From Chlamydiota bacterium (GTDB lineage: Bacteria > Chlamydiota > Chlamydiia > Chlamydiales > JABDDJ01): a stretch of 56,774 nt of DNA. The first letter of the stretch is position 1. Each line of letters starts with the position of its first letter. This document shows positions 24,962-34,115 of the stretch, piece after piece. The notes below the pieces were generated by a model. That model searched no databases. It was not told where the DNA came from and was given only the letters and a program-made list of their open reading frames with translations. Made by a program: the position numbers and the translations under genes. Where the stretch lies: NCBI GenBank assembly GCA_013287645.1, contig JABDDJ010000002.1, positions 237-57,010 on the forward strand. The letters are read 5' to 3'.

Positions 24962-25393
24962 ATGGAACTTGAAGGAAAAGTTTGGAAAGATGGTAAATTT
25001 TGGCTTGTGGAAGTGCCAACAATAGATGTTTGTACTCAAGGGCGCACAAGGAAAGAAGCGTTGATGATGATTGAAAATGCAATATTGGAACTCTTGATCG
25101 AATATTTTCAAAAAATAGAGGCGAAAAACATTAAACTGGAAATTCTGGATCATGAAAAGAATATTATTGGCATCAAAGCGTCAAATAACAACCTAATGTT
25201 GTCTTTTTCTTTAATACGACAGAGAGAAATGAGTAAATCTACAGTTCGTGAAGTTGCAGGAAGGTTAGGATCTAAGTCACCGAATGCTTATGCTCAGTAC
25301 GAGCGTGGAAAAATGCGAATTTCTTTGGATCAATATGAATGTTTATTGCAAGCTGCAAATCCTGATTGCTCTGCTATACTTCGACTTGTCTAG
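24962..25393 (+). CDS. Orphan HicB-like protein with C-terminal helix-turn-helix
   Basis: A 143-residue protein. The N-terminal half matches the HicB antitoxin fold (FWLVEVPTIDVCTQGRTRKE, then ALMMIENAI). The C-terminal half is an XRE-type HTH (SKSTVREVAGRLGSKSPNAY, QYERGKMRIS). HicB proteins neutralise the HicA RNase and repress its operon. No HicA-sized ORF with the short dsRBD-like fold was seen on either side, so this is a solitary antitoxin or a transcription regulator. AAAGGAG stands before the ATG. Confidence 0.8.
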   Translation: MELEGKVWKDGKFWLVEVPTIDVCTQGRTRKEALMMIENAILELLIEYFQKIEAKNIKLEILDHEKNIIGIKASNNNLMLSFSLIRQREMSKSTVREVAGRLGSKSPNAYAQYERGKMRISLDQYECLLQAANPDCSAILRLV

Positions 25394-25469
25394 TTAAAAG
25401 ACTTATACTCTTTCAACATAAATAAAAATTTGTCTCTGTGCTCTTCAGATGTTTGTGAGAACCTGGGAA

Positions 25470-26405
25470 CTAAACGGCTGTTTGTATCTTGAAATACTGT
25501 TTCATTGCTTGGACATCTTGATGGAGCTGTTGCTTGAGGGCTGTGATGTTTTCGAAGCGCTGTTCTGGGCGGATGTAGTGATGAAAAATGATCTCTAGGG
25601 TTTTTCCATAAAGATCGTTTTGGTAGTTAGGGATATGCACTTCTAAGAAAAGTTCTCGATTTTTATGGACTGTAGGGGCAAAACCTAGGTTGGCGATGGC
25701 ATGGCGGCGGTGGTTGTCCCAAAGGGCTTCGACAGCCCAAACGCCTGCTGGTGGGGTGACGAGTCCTTTGACAGGGATGTTGGCGGTGGGAAAACCAAGC
25801 TCTTTTCCGGCTCCAATTCCAGTGGTGACCTTACCGACAATACTATAGGGTCTGCCTAATAGCATGGAAACTTTATTGAGGTTTCCTTCGGTAATTAGTT
25901 GTCGAATGGTTCGGCTGGAGATGATTGTATCTTGATAATGAAATGGGGGCATATATTCTAATGTAAAATGGAGCTTTTGGGAGAGCTCAATAAGATGTTC
26001 TTGATCGCCGCTGCGGTTTTTTCCGATGCGTCCATCATGACCCATATTGAGATAGACGAAGGGGGCAACCTGCATGAGTTTGGATAAAAAGTGTTCTGCG
26101 GTTTGTGAGGCAAAGACTTCGTCAAAGGTATAAAGAAAGATATAATCTATTTTTGATTGTTCTAAGAGGGTTAGTTTGTGTTCGGTGGAACAGATCATGG
26201 GGGTTTGTTGGTCGCTGCGTAGGATTTCGGCGGGATGATTGGTGTAGGTAATAACGGCAGAAGCATAATGATTTTCTTGAGCTACCTGCTTAAGGCGTTC
26301 TAGTAGGGCGCAATGGCCTCGATGCATGCCGTCGAAGACTCCAATAGCTAGGGCTAATTTAGCTTGTGGATGGAGGGGAATTTGTGGGTTGTGAATGATG
26401 ACCAT
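25470..26405 (-). CDS. ribF: Bifunctional riboflavin kinase/FAD synthetase
   Basis: A 311-residue RibF that makes FMN and FAD from riboflavin. The N-terminal adenylyltransferase has GVFDGMHRGH (about residues 22-31). The C-terminal flavokinase has GKELGFPTANIP. Start ATG 26405 is chosen: an in-frame upstream ATG at 26483 would add 26 residues (reading RTRARARVKG) encoded entirely by the CCCGTG intergenic repeat, which is unlikely to be real protein. Last gene of the rpsA-to-ribF run, separated from truB by the nested palindrome. Confidence 0.94.
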   Translation of the reverse strand: MVIIHNPQIPLHPQAKLALAIGVFDGMHRGHCALLERLKQVAQENHYASAVITYTNHPAEILRSDQQTPMICSTEHKLTLLEQSKIDYIFLYTFDEVFASQTAEHFLSKLMQVAPFVYLNMGHDGRIGKNRSGDQEHLIELSQKLHFTLEYMPPFHYQDTIISSRTIRQLITEGNLNKVSMLLGRPYSIVGKVTTGIGAGKELGFPTANIPVKGLVTPPAGVWAVEALWDNHRRHAIANLGFAPTVHKNRELFLEVHIPNYQNDLYGKTLEIIFHHYIRPEQRFENITALKQQLHQDVQAMKQYFKIQTAV

Positions 26406-26420
26406 AAAATATTCCGTGTT

Positions 26421-26786
26421 AATCCCGTGCCCGAATTGTCCTTTAACCCGTGCCCGTGCCCGTGTGCGCATCCTATTATCCATACTTCTCTAAGAAAACA
26501 CAAGCACAGAAAACGCAGAGACGCAAGAGGCACAGAGGCGCAAAGAATAACAAAAAAAAATAACAGGATAGGCAGGATCGCTTTCGCGGCAGGATAAACA
26601 AGATAAGGAAAGTAATAATAAATATTTATATTTTTATTCTTTAATTATCCTTCTTATCCTGCCGCGAAAGCGATCCTGCCTATCCTGTTTTTTTTTTGTT
26701 ATTCTCTGCGCCTCTTGCGTCTCATGCGTCTCTGCGTTTAATTGCTCTTGGATAGTTCTTAAAGTCATTTTCGGGCACGGGTTAAA
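26421..26786. repeat. Three-layer nested palindrome (families C, A and B) between truB and ribF
   Basis: Outer layer: CCCGTG-type family C at 26421-26470 and its shorter inverted copy at 26771-26786. Middle: family A arms at 26511-26551 and 26698-26740. Inner: perfect 36-bp family B arms at 26562-26597 and 26654-26689 (AACAGGATAGGCAGGATCGC...). The layers are concentric. The truB stop codon lies within the outer right arm. It holds no gene. Confidence 0.85.
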
Positions 26787-27483
26787 TGGAAGATCTCAAC
26801 CAGGGAATCAGCTGATCTGCGGTAGTATTTTCTGTTTGAAACTGGTTTCCATCAAAACATTCTTTGAGTGTGAAGGTTCCGCTGCGGGTTCTGCGTAGTT
26901 GGGCTAAATGGGCTCCACAGTTTAATGCAAGGCCTAAATCTCGCGCTAAAGAACGGATGTAAGTGCCAGGGGTGCAGTTAACTTTAATTTCTAAAAAGGG
27001 GTAGCTGTAGTTAAGTAGTTCGATCTGCATATGGACTTTAGAGGGTGGGCGTGGGATTTCAATGCCTTGACGAGCAAGTTCGTAGAGTTTTTTGCCATTG
27101 ATTTTTTTAGCGGAGAACATAGAGGGGATCTGTTCTTGCCAGCCTTGAAAGGGGATAATATTCTCTTGGATCTCTTCTAGGGTAGGAATGTAGTCGCTGG
27201 TAGCGATAACTTTGCCATCGGTATCATGTGTGTCAGTTTCGATACCAAGCCGGATGGTAGTGACATACTCTTTTTCGCTGGCCATTAGCTGGTTGCTGAG
27301 GCTGGTGTACTGTTTTCCAACCATGAGGAGCATGACGCCAGTAGCGAAGGGGTCGAGCGTGCCGGCATGACCTATCTTCTTAACATTCAGTATCTTACGC
27401 AGATAACTGACTAGTTTAAAAGAGGTAATGCCGGCCGGCTTATCTATAGGCAAGATTCCCTGTATACTCGCTTCTCGATTCAA
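26782..27483 (-). CDS. truB: tRNA pseudouridine-55 synthase
   Basis: A 233-residue TruB that isomerises U55 in the T-loop of tRNAs. The catalytic Asp is D44 in GHAGTLDPFATGVM. N-terminal GILPIDKPAGITSF is the standard start of the protein. The start codon is TTG, overlapping the rbfA stop as TTGA, with GAGGAAGAG upstream inside rbfA. The TAA stop is provided by the GGGTTAA end of a palindromic repeat, and the C-terminus is short compared with E. coli TruB because the PUA-type tail is absent. Confidence 0.95.
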   Translation of the reverse strand: MNREASIQGILPIDKPAGITSFKLVSYLRKILNVKKIGHAGTLDPFATGVMLLMVGKQYTSLSNQLMASEKEYVTTIRLGIETDTHDTDGKVIATSDYIPTLEEIQENIIPFQGWQEQIPSMFSAKKINGKKLYELARQGIEIPRPPSKVHMQIELLNYSYPFLEIKVNCTPGTYIRSLARDLGLALNCGAHLAQLRRTRSGTFTLKECFDGNQFQTENTTADQLIPWLRSSI

Positions 27484-27875
27484 GACTGCTCTTCCTCTGA
27501 TGAGGGGTGAGTACTTTCACGCGACCGCCGCTCTTCATTGATTTGATCCATGAGGTTGGTCAAGCGCATGTGTTGATCGACCGAGTCATCGAGAATAAAG
27601 GTGAGCGAAGGAAAGTAGCGCATCACAACTTTTTTGGAGGCAATTACAGCTATGTATCCTGCCATCTTTTGGAGTGTGCTGAGCGTCTTTTCTTTGTCTG
27701 CATCAGTGCCAATCACACTGATGTAGACTTTTGCATAATGGAGATCTTTGGTGATCTCCACGCGTGTCACAGTCAGGAGCTCATGGACATTCCGGTGCTT
27801 AAGATCTCGACGAATTACCTCATCAAGCACTTCTTTGAGAAGTGAATTTAAACGGTCAGTGCGATTTATACTCAT
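27480..27875 (-). CDS. rbfA: Ribosome-binding factor A
   Basis: A 131-residue RbfA, a KH-fold factor for 30S subunit maturation and 16S rRNA 5' processing. Family features include NRTDRLNSLLKEVLDEVIRR and the DLHYAKVYISVIG strand; the acidic tail is SSEEEQS. The ATG overlaps the infB stop by one base (TAATG), and the stop overlaps truB's TTG start. These overlaps show tight translational coupling in infB-rbfA-truB. Confidence 0.95.
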   Translation of the reverse strand: MSINRTDRLNSLLKEVLDEVIRRDLKHRNVHELLTVTRVEITKDLHYAKVYISVIGTDADKEKTLSTLQKMAGYIAVIASKKVVMRYFPSLTFILDDSVDQHMRLTNLMDQINEERRSRESTHPSSEEEQS

Positions 27876-30724
27876 TATAGCTCTTGAACTTTATAAATAA
27901 TCTCATAGGTTTCGATCAGGTCGCCTGGCTGGAAATCGTTAAATCCATTCAAGAGAACGCCACATTCAAAGCCTTTTTGAACTTCGCGCACGTCTTCTTT
28001 TTCGCGGCGCAGTGAGTTGATCTGTCCTTTCCAGATGACTTCGTTGTTGCGTTTGACACGTGCAAAATAAGAACGCCGGATAGTGCCTTCGATAACTTGA
28101 CAACCTGCAATGACTCCATGCTGAGAGGATTTAAAGATGGTCTTCACTTCCGTGACGCCTCGTTCATGCTCTTCAGCGATCTTGTCGAGGGTATCGGCCA
28201 TTAGCGCTTTAACCTGATCGATAGCGTGATAGATGATCTCATGGATATAGACGCGGACCCCATGCTGCTTAATGAGTGTTTCAGCACGTGGCTCTATTTG
28301 GACATGGAATCCTAAAATGGCTGCTTTTGAGGTCTCTGCCATCTGTACATCGGATTCTGAAATTTCTCCAATTCCTGCCATGATGATATTGAGATCTACT
28401 TTTTCAGAGTGAATCTTTTCGAGAGCTGTGCGTAAAGCTTCCAGAGATCCCTGTACATCTGAACGGAGGATGAGGTTAAGGATTTTCTTTTCGATTTCAG
28501 GAACCTGCTGGAAGAGGTTTTCCATCGAAATTTTGCGTCCTTGCAACATCCGTTTTTGAGTAACACCAATTGTACGTGCCTCTGCAATCTCGCGCGCTTC
28601 TTTTTCCGATTTGACTACAATGAATTCTTCTCCTGCTTCTGGAAGGCCGGAAATACCGGTGATCTCTACAGGCGTAGACGGTCCAGCCACTTCGAGGTCA
28701 TGGCCATATTCATTGCGCATTGTTTTGACACGTCCCCAGTGTTGACTGAAGACTAGAGCATCTCCACGTCGTAACATTCCATTTTGGACTAGAACGGTAG
28801 CGACATTTCCATGTCCTTTATGTAATTCTGATTCAAGGACTGATCCTCGTGCACGCATGGTTGGTTCAGCTTTAAGTTCGAGGACTTCCGATTGCAGTGC
28901 AAGCATTTCGAGTAGAGTATCTACTCCTACTCCAGTGGTAGCAGAACAATTGATCGTGATGGTCTGACCTCCCCAAGCTTCTGGGAGAAGATCTAGATCA
29001 GCAAGCTGACGGTAGACGGTTTCTGCATTAAAGTTGGGTTTATCACACTTGTTAATAGCAACGACGATAGTGACTTCAGCAGCTTTTGCATGGTTAATGG
29101 CTTCAATCGTCTGCTGACGGATGCCTTCGTCACCTGCAATGACAATGACAACAATGTCAGTCACATCTGCTCCGCGAGCACGCATAGCTGAAAAGGCTTC
29201 ATGGCCAGGAGTATCTAGGATAGCGATATCTCCGACAGGAGTGCTGCAACGGAATGCTCCGATATGCTGCGTGATGGCGCCTGCTTCAGAAGAGACGCGG
29301 TTACTTTTGCGTATCGTGTCAATAAGGCTAGTTTTGCCATGGTCGACGTGGCCCATAAAGGCGACAACAGGGGCGCGCGTCTGTAGTTTTTCGGGATTCT
29401 GCTCTGCGATCTCTTCTTGGATAGTTTTATCGGTGATGCGGATTCTATTCTCTTCTTTACGGTCGATGGAGATTTCACAGCCAAACTCTTGTCCGAGAAG
29501 CTGTATTGTGACTTCATCTTCCAGAAGATCATTAATTGTAGCAGCAACACCTTGCATAAATAGTTTTGCAACTAGCTGAGAGGCTTTGAGCTTCATTTCC
29601 GAAGCTAAATCCTTCACGCTAATGGGAAGACGGACTGCCAAGGTTGTTGGGCGGATCGTGGTATCTTCCTGGATCTTGCGGCCTTTCATGGCTCTTCTTT
29701 TACGCCACTGCTGCTGATCTTCATCGCCTCTTAAACCGTGCCTATCGCGCACGTCAAAAGAACGGCCTGCTTCGGGTTGTTTACGAGCGGGTTTAATGTC
29801 GCGAAATTCTTTGGCTTTGGCAACTTTTGATCCGCTGCGTTTGCTTTCACTCTCGGCTGCTGCGAGCTCTTCAGTAGTCGGTTCTTTTTTAATCGGTCTA
29901 CGGCGCTCTTTATCTTTGGGAGGCATCGTAGCCGCTGCAGCAGCAGCGTGAATACCCGATCTTGTTATGCCATGCGTATCATGCGGACGAGGTGGCCTGT
30001 CATGACGAGGAGGCGGCCTATCGCCACCAGGGTGAGGACGGTCTCCACTACGAGGAAAAGGAGGTTTGGGCTTAACTGGCAGGTAATCTTTCACATGCCG
30101 GCCTGTGGGACCTAATCTATCTCCTTGAGGACTTTGTCTGGAAGGATAAGATTGTTGTGATGGCCTAGCATGATGCTGCGGCTGAGATCGAGCAGCAGGT
30201 TCATGAACAGCAGGCGGAGGAGAGGGTTGATTCCTTTCGATATGGTTCTGTTCAGATTCTGTAGGAAGAGGTGCTGCCATCGGTTTAGCTTTGGGCTTCA
30301 TTTGCGGTTCTGGCAGGGGCTCTGGCGGGATAGGAGTGGAGAGAGCTTCGCTTTCATCACCGAAAATTTGACGACGTAACTCGGCAGTAGACTTGGGTCT
30401 AGCAACGTTTTCCTCATTTTTGTCTTCATGGAAGAGAGAGGGTTCGGCTTTGCTTTCTACTTGAGAAGAGTGTACTTCAACAGATTCTACAGTGGGTGTA
30501 GAAGGTTCAGCAAAAGCTGAGCGCGAACGCGCTTTAATACGAGGAGCTTCCTCTTTGATCTCTTTAGATTCAAGCGCCGATTCGGCTGAAGTGGCTTTTT
30601 CTTGCGAAGTGGACGCACTTGAGGAGGCGTCCTCTTTTTTTGCTAGTTTGGGCTTCACTTTGCTCAGGCTAATAGCTTGAGCGAGCTGCTCGTTTTTAAT
30701 GTTCAATTTCAAATTTTTAGCCAA
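27875..30724 (-). CDS. infB: Translation initiation factor IF-2
   Basis: A 949-residue IF-2. A long Pro/Arg/Lys/Glu-rich low-complexity N-terminal region (about 1-330) is followed by the conserved IF2_N-like segment. The GTPase domain has G1 GHVDHGKT (458-465), DTPGHEAF and NKCD. Domains II to IV end the protein ([18 protein letters not shown]). IF-2 positions initiator fMet-tRNA on the 30S subunit. The start codon is TTG, preceded by AAGAGGA located inside the last codons of nusA, 3 nt downstream of its stop. Confidence 0.97.
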   Translation of the reverse strand: MAKNLKLNIKNEQLAQAISLSKVKPKLAKKEDASSSASTSQEKATSAESALESKEIKEEAPRIKARSRSAFAEPSTPTVESVEVHSSQVESKAEPSLFHEDKNEENVARPKSTAELRRQIFGDESEALSTPIPPEPLPEPQMKPKAKPMAAPLPTESEQNHIERNQPSPPPAVHEPAARSQPQHHARPSQQSYPSRQSPQGDRLGPTGRHVKDYLPVKPKPPFPRSGDRPHPGGDRPPPRHDRPPRPHDTHGITRSGIHAAAAAATMPPKDKERRRPIKKEPTTEELAAAESESKRSGSKVAKAKEFRDIKPARKQPEAGRSFDVRDRHGLRGDEDQQQWRKRRAMKGRKIQEDTTIRPTTLAVRLPISVKDLASEMKLKASQLVAKLFMQGVAATINDLLEDEVTIQLLGQEFGCEISIDRKEENRIRITDKTIQEEIAEQNPEKLQTRAPVVAFMGHVDHGKTSLIDTIRKSNRVSSEAGAITQHIGAFRCSTPVGDIAILDTPGHEAFSAMRARGADVTDIVVIVIAGDEGIRQQTIEAINHAKAAEVTIVVAINKCDKPNFNAETVYRQLADLDLLPEAWGGQTITINCSATTGVGVDTLLEMLALQSEVLELKAEPTMRARGSVLESELHKGHGNVATVLVQNGMLRRGDALVFSQHWGRVKTMRNEYGHDLEVAGPSTPVEITGISGLPEAGEEFIVVKSEKEAREIAEARTIGVTQKRMLQGRKISMENLFQQVPEIEKKILNLILRSDVQGSLEALRTALEKIHSEKVDLNIIMAGIGEISESDVQMAETSKAAILGFHVQIEPRAETLIKQHGVRVYIHEIIYHAIDQVKALMADTLDKIAEEHERGVTEVKTIFKSSQHGVIAGCQVIEGTIRRSYFARVKRNNEVIWKGQINSLRREKEDVREVQKGFECGVLLNGFNDFQPGDLIETYEIIYKVQEL

Positions 30725-30727
30725 CGC

Positions 30728-32014
30728 TTAAATCCTCTTGTTACGGATTTTTTCTAAAATTTTATCAGCGAGTTCTACCGAGATACCGGGAATAGCAGAG
30801 AGTTTTTCAGGGGAAGCTCTTAAGAAATCGCGCATAGTCTTGAAACCGTGCTCGACAATAGTTTGGAAAATGAAAGGATTGATACCTTCGATTCCTTCTA
30901 ACTCTTCATCAAGATCTCCTGATCCCTCTTTTTCTTTCTCTTTTTCCATATCGTCATGTTGCTTCACCATGGCTGATTGGTATTCGCTCATACGCTGGAC
31001 TTCTAAGCCCCAGCCAATTAGTTGACTGTTGAGCCGAGCGTTCATTCCGCGCTTACCAATGGCTGCAGCGAAGTTATCATCGTCGACAACGATAGAGATG
31101 ATGTTCTCGTCTTCGTTGACGCTGATTTTGCGTATTTCAATAGGAGCTAACGCATTCTGTAATAATTCAACAGGATCGCTGGAAAAGGGGATAATATCGA
31201 TCTTTTCGTTGTTTAGTTCACGGACAATATTCTTCACACGATTTCCACGCATCCCTACACAAGCGCCTACCGGGTCGACTTTAGGATTTTCTGAGCGGAC
31301 CGAGAGTTTTGTACGGTAGCCAGCTTCACGCACAATTTTATCAATAACAACAGTATTATCTTCGATTTCGGGCACTTCATGCGATAGCAAAGCTTTGACA
31401 AAGGCTGGGTCACTGCGTGTGAGAATGACCTCTGCGCCGCCATTTTCGGTGTCGACCACATCAAACAGGAGTGCTAGAACTTTTTCACCCACTTGGTAGC
31501 TTTCGGTGCGCGGATAGTTGCGCATAGGGAGGATGGCTTCGACCTTTCCGAGATCTACGATTAGGCTTGATCCTTTAATAAAGCGCTTAACAGTTCCAGA
31601 GATGAGTTCTCCAATGCGGTGACGGTATTCTTCATAGATTACATCGCGTTCAGCGCTGCGCAATTTTCGAGTGATGATCTGTCGAGCTTTTTGGGCGGCG
31701 ATGCGGCCAAAGTCTTCAGGTGTGACAAGAACATCGATAAATTGGCCCAGCTCGCATTCGGGGTCAATCTTCCTTGCCTCTTCGAGGCCAATCTCAAGCG
31801 TGGGGACTTCGATTTCTTCGACAATCTCCTTTTCGCTGTAAACATCGATCGATCCTGTTTTAGGATTGATGGCGACAGTGACGTTTGAGGCTCCTCGGAT
31901 GCTTTTGCGAGCGGCCGCTTGCAGCGACTCTTCGATGGCGGAAATAACAACTTCTCTTTTGATCCCTTTTTCGCGCTCGAGATATTCAAAGATGGCGATT
32001 AGCTCTTTGTTCAT
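30728..32014 (-). CDS. nusA: Transcription termination/antitermination factor NusA
   Basis: A 428-residue NusA. It has the N-terminal RNA-polymerase-binding domain, an S1 domain (GELISGTVKRFIKGSSLIVD), two KH domains with the hallmark VGACVGMRGNRVKNIV and the second KH motif AAAIGKRGMNARL, then an acidic linker and one C-terminal helix-hairpin-helix repeat (LSAIPGISVELADKIL). It is shorter than E. coli NusA because it has a single C-terminal repeat. It precedes infB with 3 nt spacing. RimP, common upstream in other bacteria, is not seen here; rpsA is upstream instead, as in chlamydiae. Confidence 0.96.
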   Translation of the reverse strand: MNKELIAIFEYLEREKGIKREVVISAIEESLQAAARKSIRGASNVTVAINPKTGSIDVYSEKEIVEEIEVPTLEIGLEEARKIDPECELGQFIDVLVTPEDFGRIAAQKARQIITRKLRSAERDVIYEEYRHRIGELISGTVKRFIKGSSLIVDLGKVEAILPMRNYPRTESYQVGEKVLALLFDVVDTENGGAEVILTRSDPAFVKALLSHEVPEIEDNTVVIDKIVREAGYRTKLSVRSENPKVDPVGACVGMRGNRVKNIVRELNNEKIDIIPFSSDPVELLQNALAPIEIRKISVNEDENIISIVVDDDNFAAAIGKRGMNARLNSQLIGWGLEVQRMSEYQSAMVKQHDDMEKEKEKEGSGDLDEELEGIEGINPFIFQTIVEHGFKTMRDFLRASPEKLSAIPGISVELADKILEKIRNKRI

Positions 32015-32117
32015 GTAAAAACTAGCTCCTAAACATGCCTTGAGGGTTTATGTTGAATCATGAGGTGCGAAAAGAAACTACCCACAGAATCCTAATAATT
32101 TTATAACTTCTAAAAGT

Positions 32118-32145
32118 AGAGAGCCGAGCTTAGACTCAGCTCTCT
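32118..32145 (-). terminator. Probable terminator after rpsA
   Basis: AGAGAGCCGAG (32118-32128) pairs with CTCAGCTCTCT (32135-32145) through one G-U pair; on the minus strand the stem is followed by ACTTTTAG. It sits 10 nt past the rpsA stop and upstream of nusA, so it may limit read-through from rpsA into nusA. Confidence 0.5.
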
Positions 32146-32154
32146 TATTCGTAA

Positions 32155-33948
32155 TTAAAGCACGTCGTCTTCTTCTTCAGACTCTTCAGATTCTTCAGAC
32201 TCTTCCTGATGGTTGTGACGTTTGCCTTTTTTATGCTCTTTTTCTTCTTTAGGGGGTCGAGCACTGGTCACATCGATATCATCACGGCTGAACTGATTTC
32301 TTTCTACTAAGTATTCCTTAATAGAGAGAGCGATTTTCTTATGCTCTGGGTCGAGTTTAATGACCTTAGCAGTAATTTCTTCGCCTTTATTAACGACATC
32401 TTCTACTTTTCCAAACGCTTGGTCGGAGAGTTCAGTGACATGAATGAGTCCTTCCAATCCGCAGTCGAGTTCAACAAAAGCGCCAAATGCTGTAATCTTA
32501 GACACTTTCCCTTTAACGAGCGAGCCGACAGGCATGATTTTTTCGATATTTGCCCATGGGTTACTACTTAATTGTTTTACACCGAGAGTGATTTTTTTGC
32601 TCTCTTTGTCAACGGATAGGATGACAGCTTCGACGATATCGCCCTTTTTTAGCAATTCGGAAGGGTGTGATACCTTTTTAATCCAGCTTAGGTCGGATAT
32701 ATGGATCAGTCCTTCAACGCCTGGCTCTAGTTCGACAAAAGCGCCGTAGTTAGTCAGATTGCGGATCTCAGCTTTGACGCTGCTACCTACTGGGTATTTT
32801 GCTTCAACATCATCCCAAGGGTTATGTTCTGTCTGCTTAATGCCTAGGGAGATCTTTCCTTCTTCCTTTTGGACTTGCAGAACGATGGCTTCGATCTCTT
32901 CACCTTTCTTCACGATTTCGCTTGGATCGGTGATATTTTTTACCCATGACATTTCGGAAACGTGAATCAGCCCTTCGATGCCCGCTTCAATTTCGATAAA
33001 AGCGCCGTAGGGGAGTAGGTTGACAATTTTTCCTTTAACACGGGTGCCAGGGGGATACTTCGATTCAATCTCATCCCAAGGATTAGAATCTTTCTGCTTT
33101 AGGCCTAGGGCAACGCGGCCTTTGTCACGGTCGACATGCAGAATAATGACTTCTAGTTTTTGGCCGAGTTGGACCATTTCGGAAGGGTGCTTAATTCTCT
33201 TCCAGGTCATATCTGTAATATGCAGCAGACCGTCAATGCCATCGAGGTCGAGGAAGACACCGAAGTCGGTAATATTCTTAACGACGCCTTCTCGTAGGTC
33301 ACCTTCTTTAATTGTCTGCAGCAGTTCGGCTTTGCGAGAGATGCGCTCAGCTTCGAGGAGTTCGCGGCGGGAGACGACAACGTTCTTGCGTTCGATGTTG
33401 ATTTTGAGGATCTTGAACTCATATGTCTTATCGATATATTCGTCGAGATTTTTGATCCTCTTATTATCGATCTGAGAGCCTGGTAGGAAGGCTTCCATGC
33501 CGATGTCAACCATCAAGCCGCCTTTGACTTTGCGTAGGACGCGCCCTTTAACAATGGAGCCTTCTTCGCAGTGCTGGAGGATGTATTCCCACTGGCGTAG
33601 TCTTTCTGCTTTTTCGCGGGAGAGGACGATCTGTCCATTATCATCTTCAGGTTGGTCGAGCAGTACTTCTACATCGCCATCTAAAACGAGTTGTAGAGGG
33701 TCAGAGAACTCTTCGATGGGGACAATACCTTCGGATTTAAGACCAACATCAACGACAACATGGTCTTTAGTAATTTCGACAATTTTACCTTTAAGGATAG
33801 AGCCTGGAGCCATAGTGGCATTTTCAGACTCGACAGCTTCAACTTCATTGTTAAGTAAGCTCTTGAATAATTGAGAGTCTTTTTCCTCGAACTTTACATC
33901 ATCTAGAATTTGATCGTCGTTCCAGGTATACTTTGACTGATTTGACAT
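32155..33948 (-). CDS. rpsA: 30S ribosomal protein S1
   Basis: A 597-residue S1 with six S1/OB domains; repeated motifs are [30 protein letters not shown] and GLIHVTELS. It ends with a highly acidic tail ([16 protein letters not shown]). S1 docks mRNA on the ribosome. The length is somewhat above E. coli S1 (557) because of the termini. AAGGAG lies before the ATG. It is transcribed toward nusA, but a terminator-like hairpin separates them. The divergent upstream gene encodes an unrelated large helical protein. Confidence 0.96.
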   Translation of the reverse strand: MSNQSKYTWNDDQILDDVKFEEKDSQLFKSLLNNEVEAVESENATMAPGSILKGKIVEITKDHVVVDVGLKSEGIVPIEEFSDPLQLVLDGDVEVLLDQPEDDNGQIVLSREKAERLRQWEYILQHCEEGSIVKGRVLRKVKGGLMVDIGMEAFLPGSQIDNKRIKNLDEYIDKTYEFKILKINIERKNVVVSRRELLEAERISRKAELLQTIKEGDLREGVVKNITDFGVFLDLDGIDGLLHITDMTWKRIKHPSEMVQLGQKLEVIILHVDRDKGRVALGLKQKDSNPWDEIESKYPPGTRVKGKIVNLLPYGAFIEIEAGIEGLIHVSEMSWVKNITDPSEIVKKGEEIEAIVLQVQKEEGKISLGIKQTEHNPWDDVEAKYPVGSSVKAEIRNLTNYGAFVELEPGVEGLIHISDLSWIKKVSHPSELLKKGDIVEAVILSVDKESKKITLGVKQLSSNPWANIEKIMPVGSLVKGKVSKITAFGAFVELDCGLEGLIHVTELSDQAFGKVEDVVNKGEEITAKVIKLDPEHKKIALSIKEYLVERNQFSRDDIDVTSARPPKEEKEHKKGKRHNHQEESEESEESEEEDDVL

Positions 33949-34067
33949 TTAATGGTTTCTCCTTATTTTCACACTAATGGTTACAAGATACCAGAAGCCA
34001 AAGAAAAAATGCAACAAATTACTCCCTGAGTATGCTTGAGAAGAATCTAGGAAGCGATTAAGATGCC

Positions 34068-34095
34068 TTGACGTCGTAGTTAAGGAAGATAATAC
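34068..34095 (+). promoter_or_regulatory. Sigma-70-type promoter of the 706-residue gene
   Basis: TTGACG (34068-34073), 16 nt, TAATAC (34090-34095). The predicted start is near 34102 and GGAAGG is next to the ATG at 34116, giving a leader of about 14 nt. Confidence 0.55.
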
Positions 34096-34115
34096 TACTA
34101 TTTTGGAAGGAAGTT

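Noticed and set aside
26406..26483. N-terminal extension of RibF reading RTRARARVKG
   Set aside because: It is encoded by the CCCGTG repeat and precedes the normal RibF start; no ribosome site favours the upstream ATG.
28541..33874. Long ORFs on the plus strand opposite infB, nusA and rpsA
   Set aside because: They are antisense shadows of well-recognised conserved genes with no ribosome sites and low-complexity Ser-rich translations.
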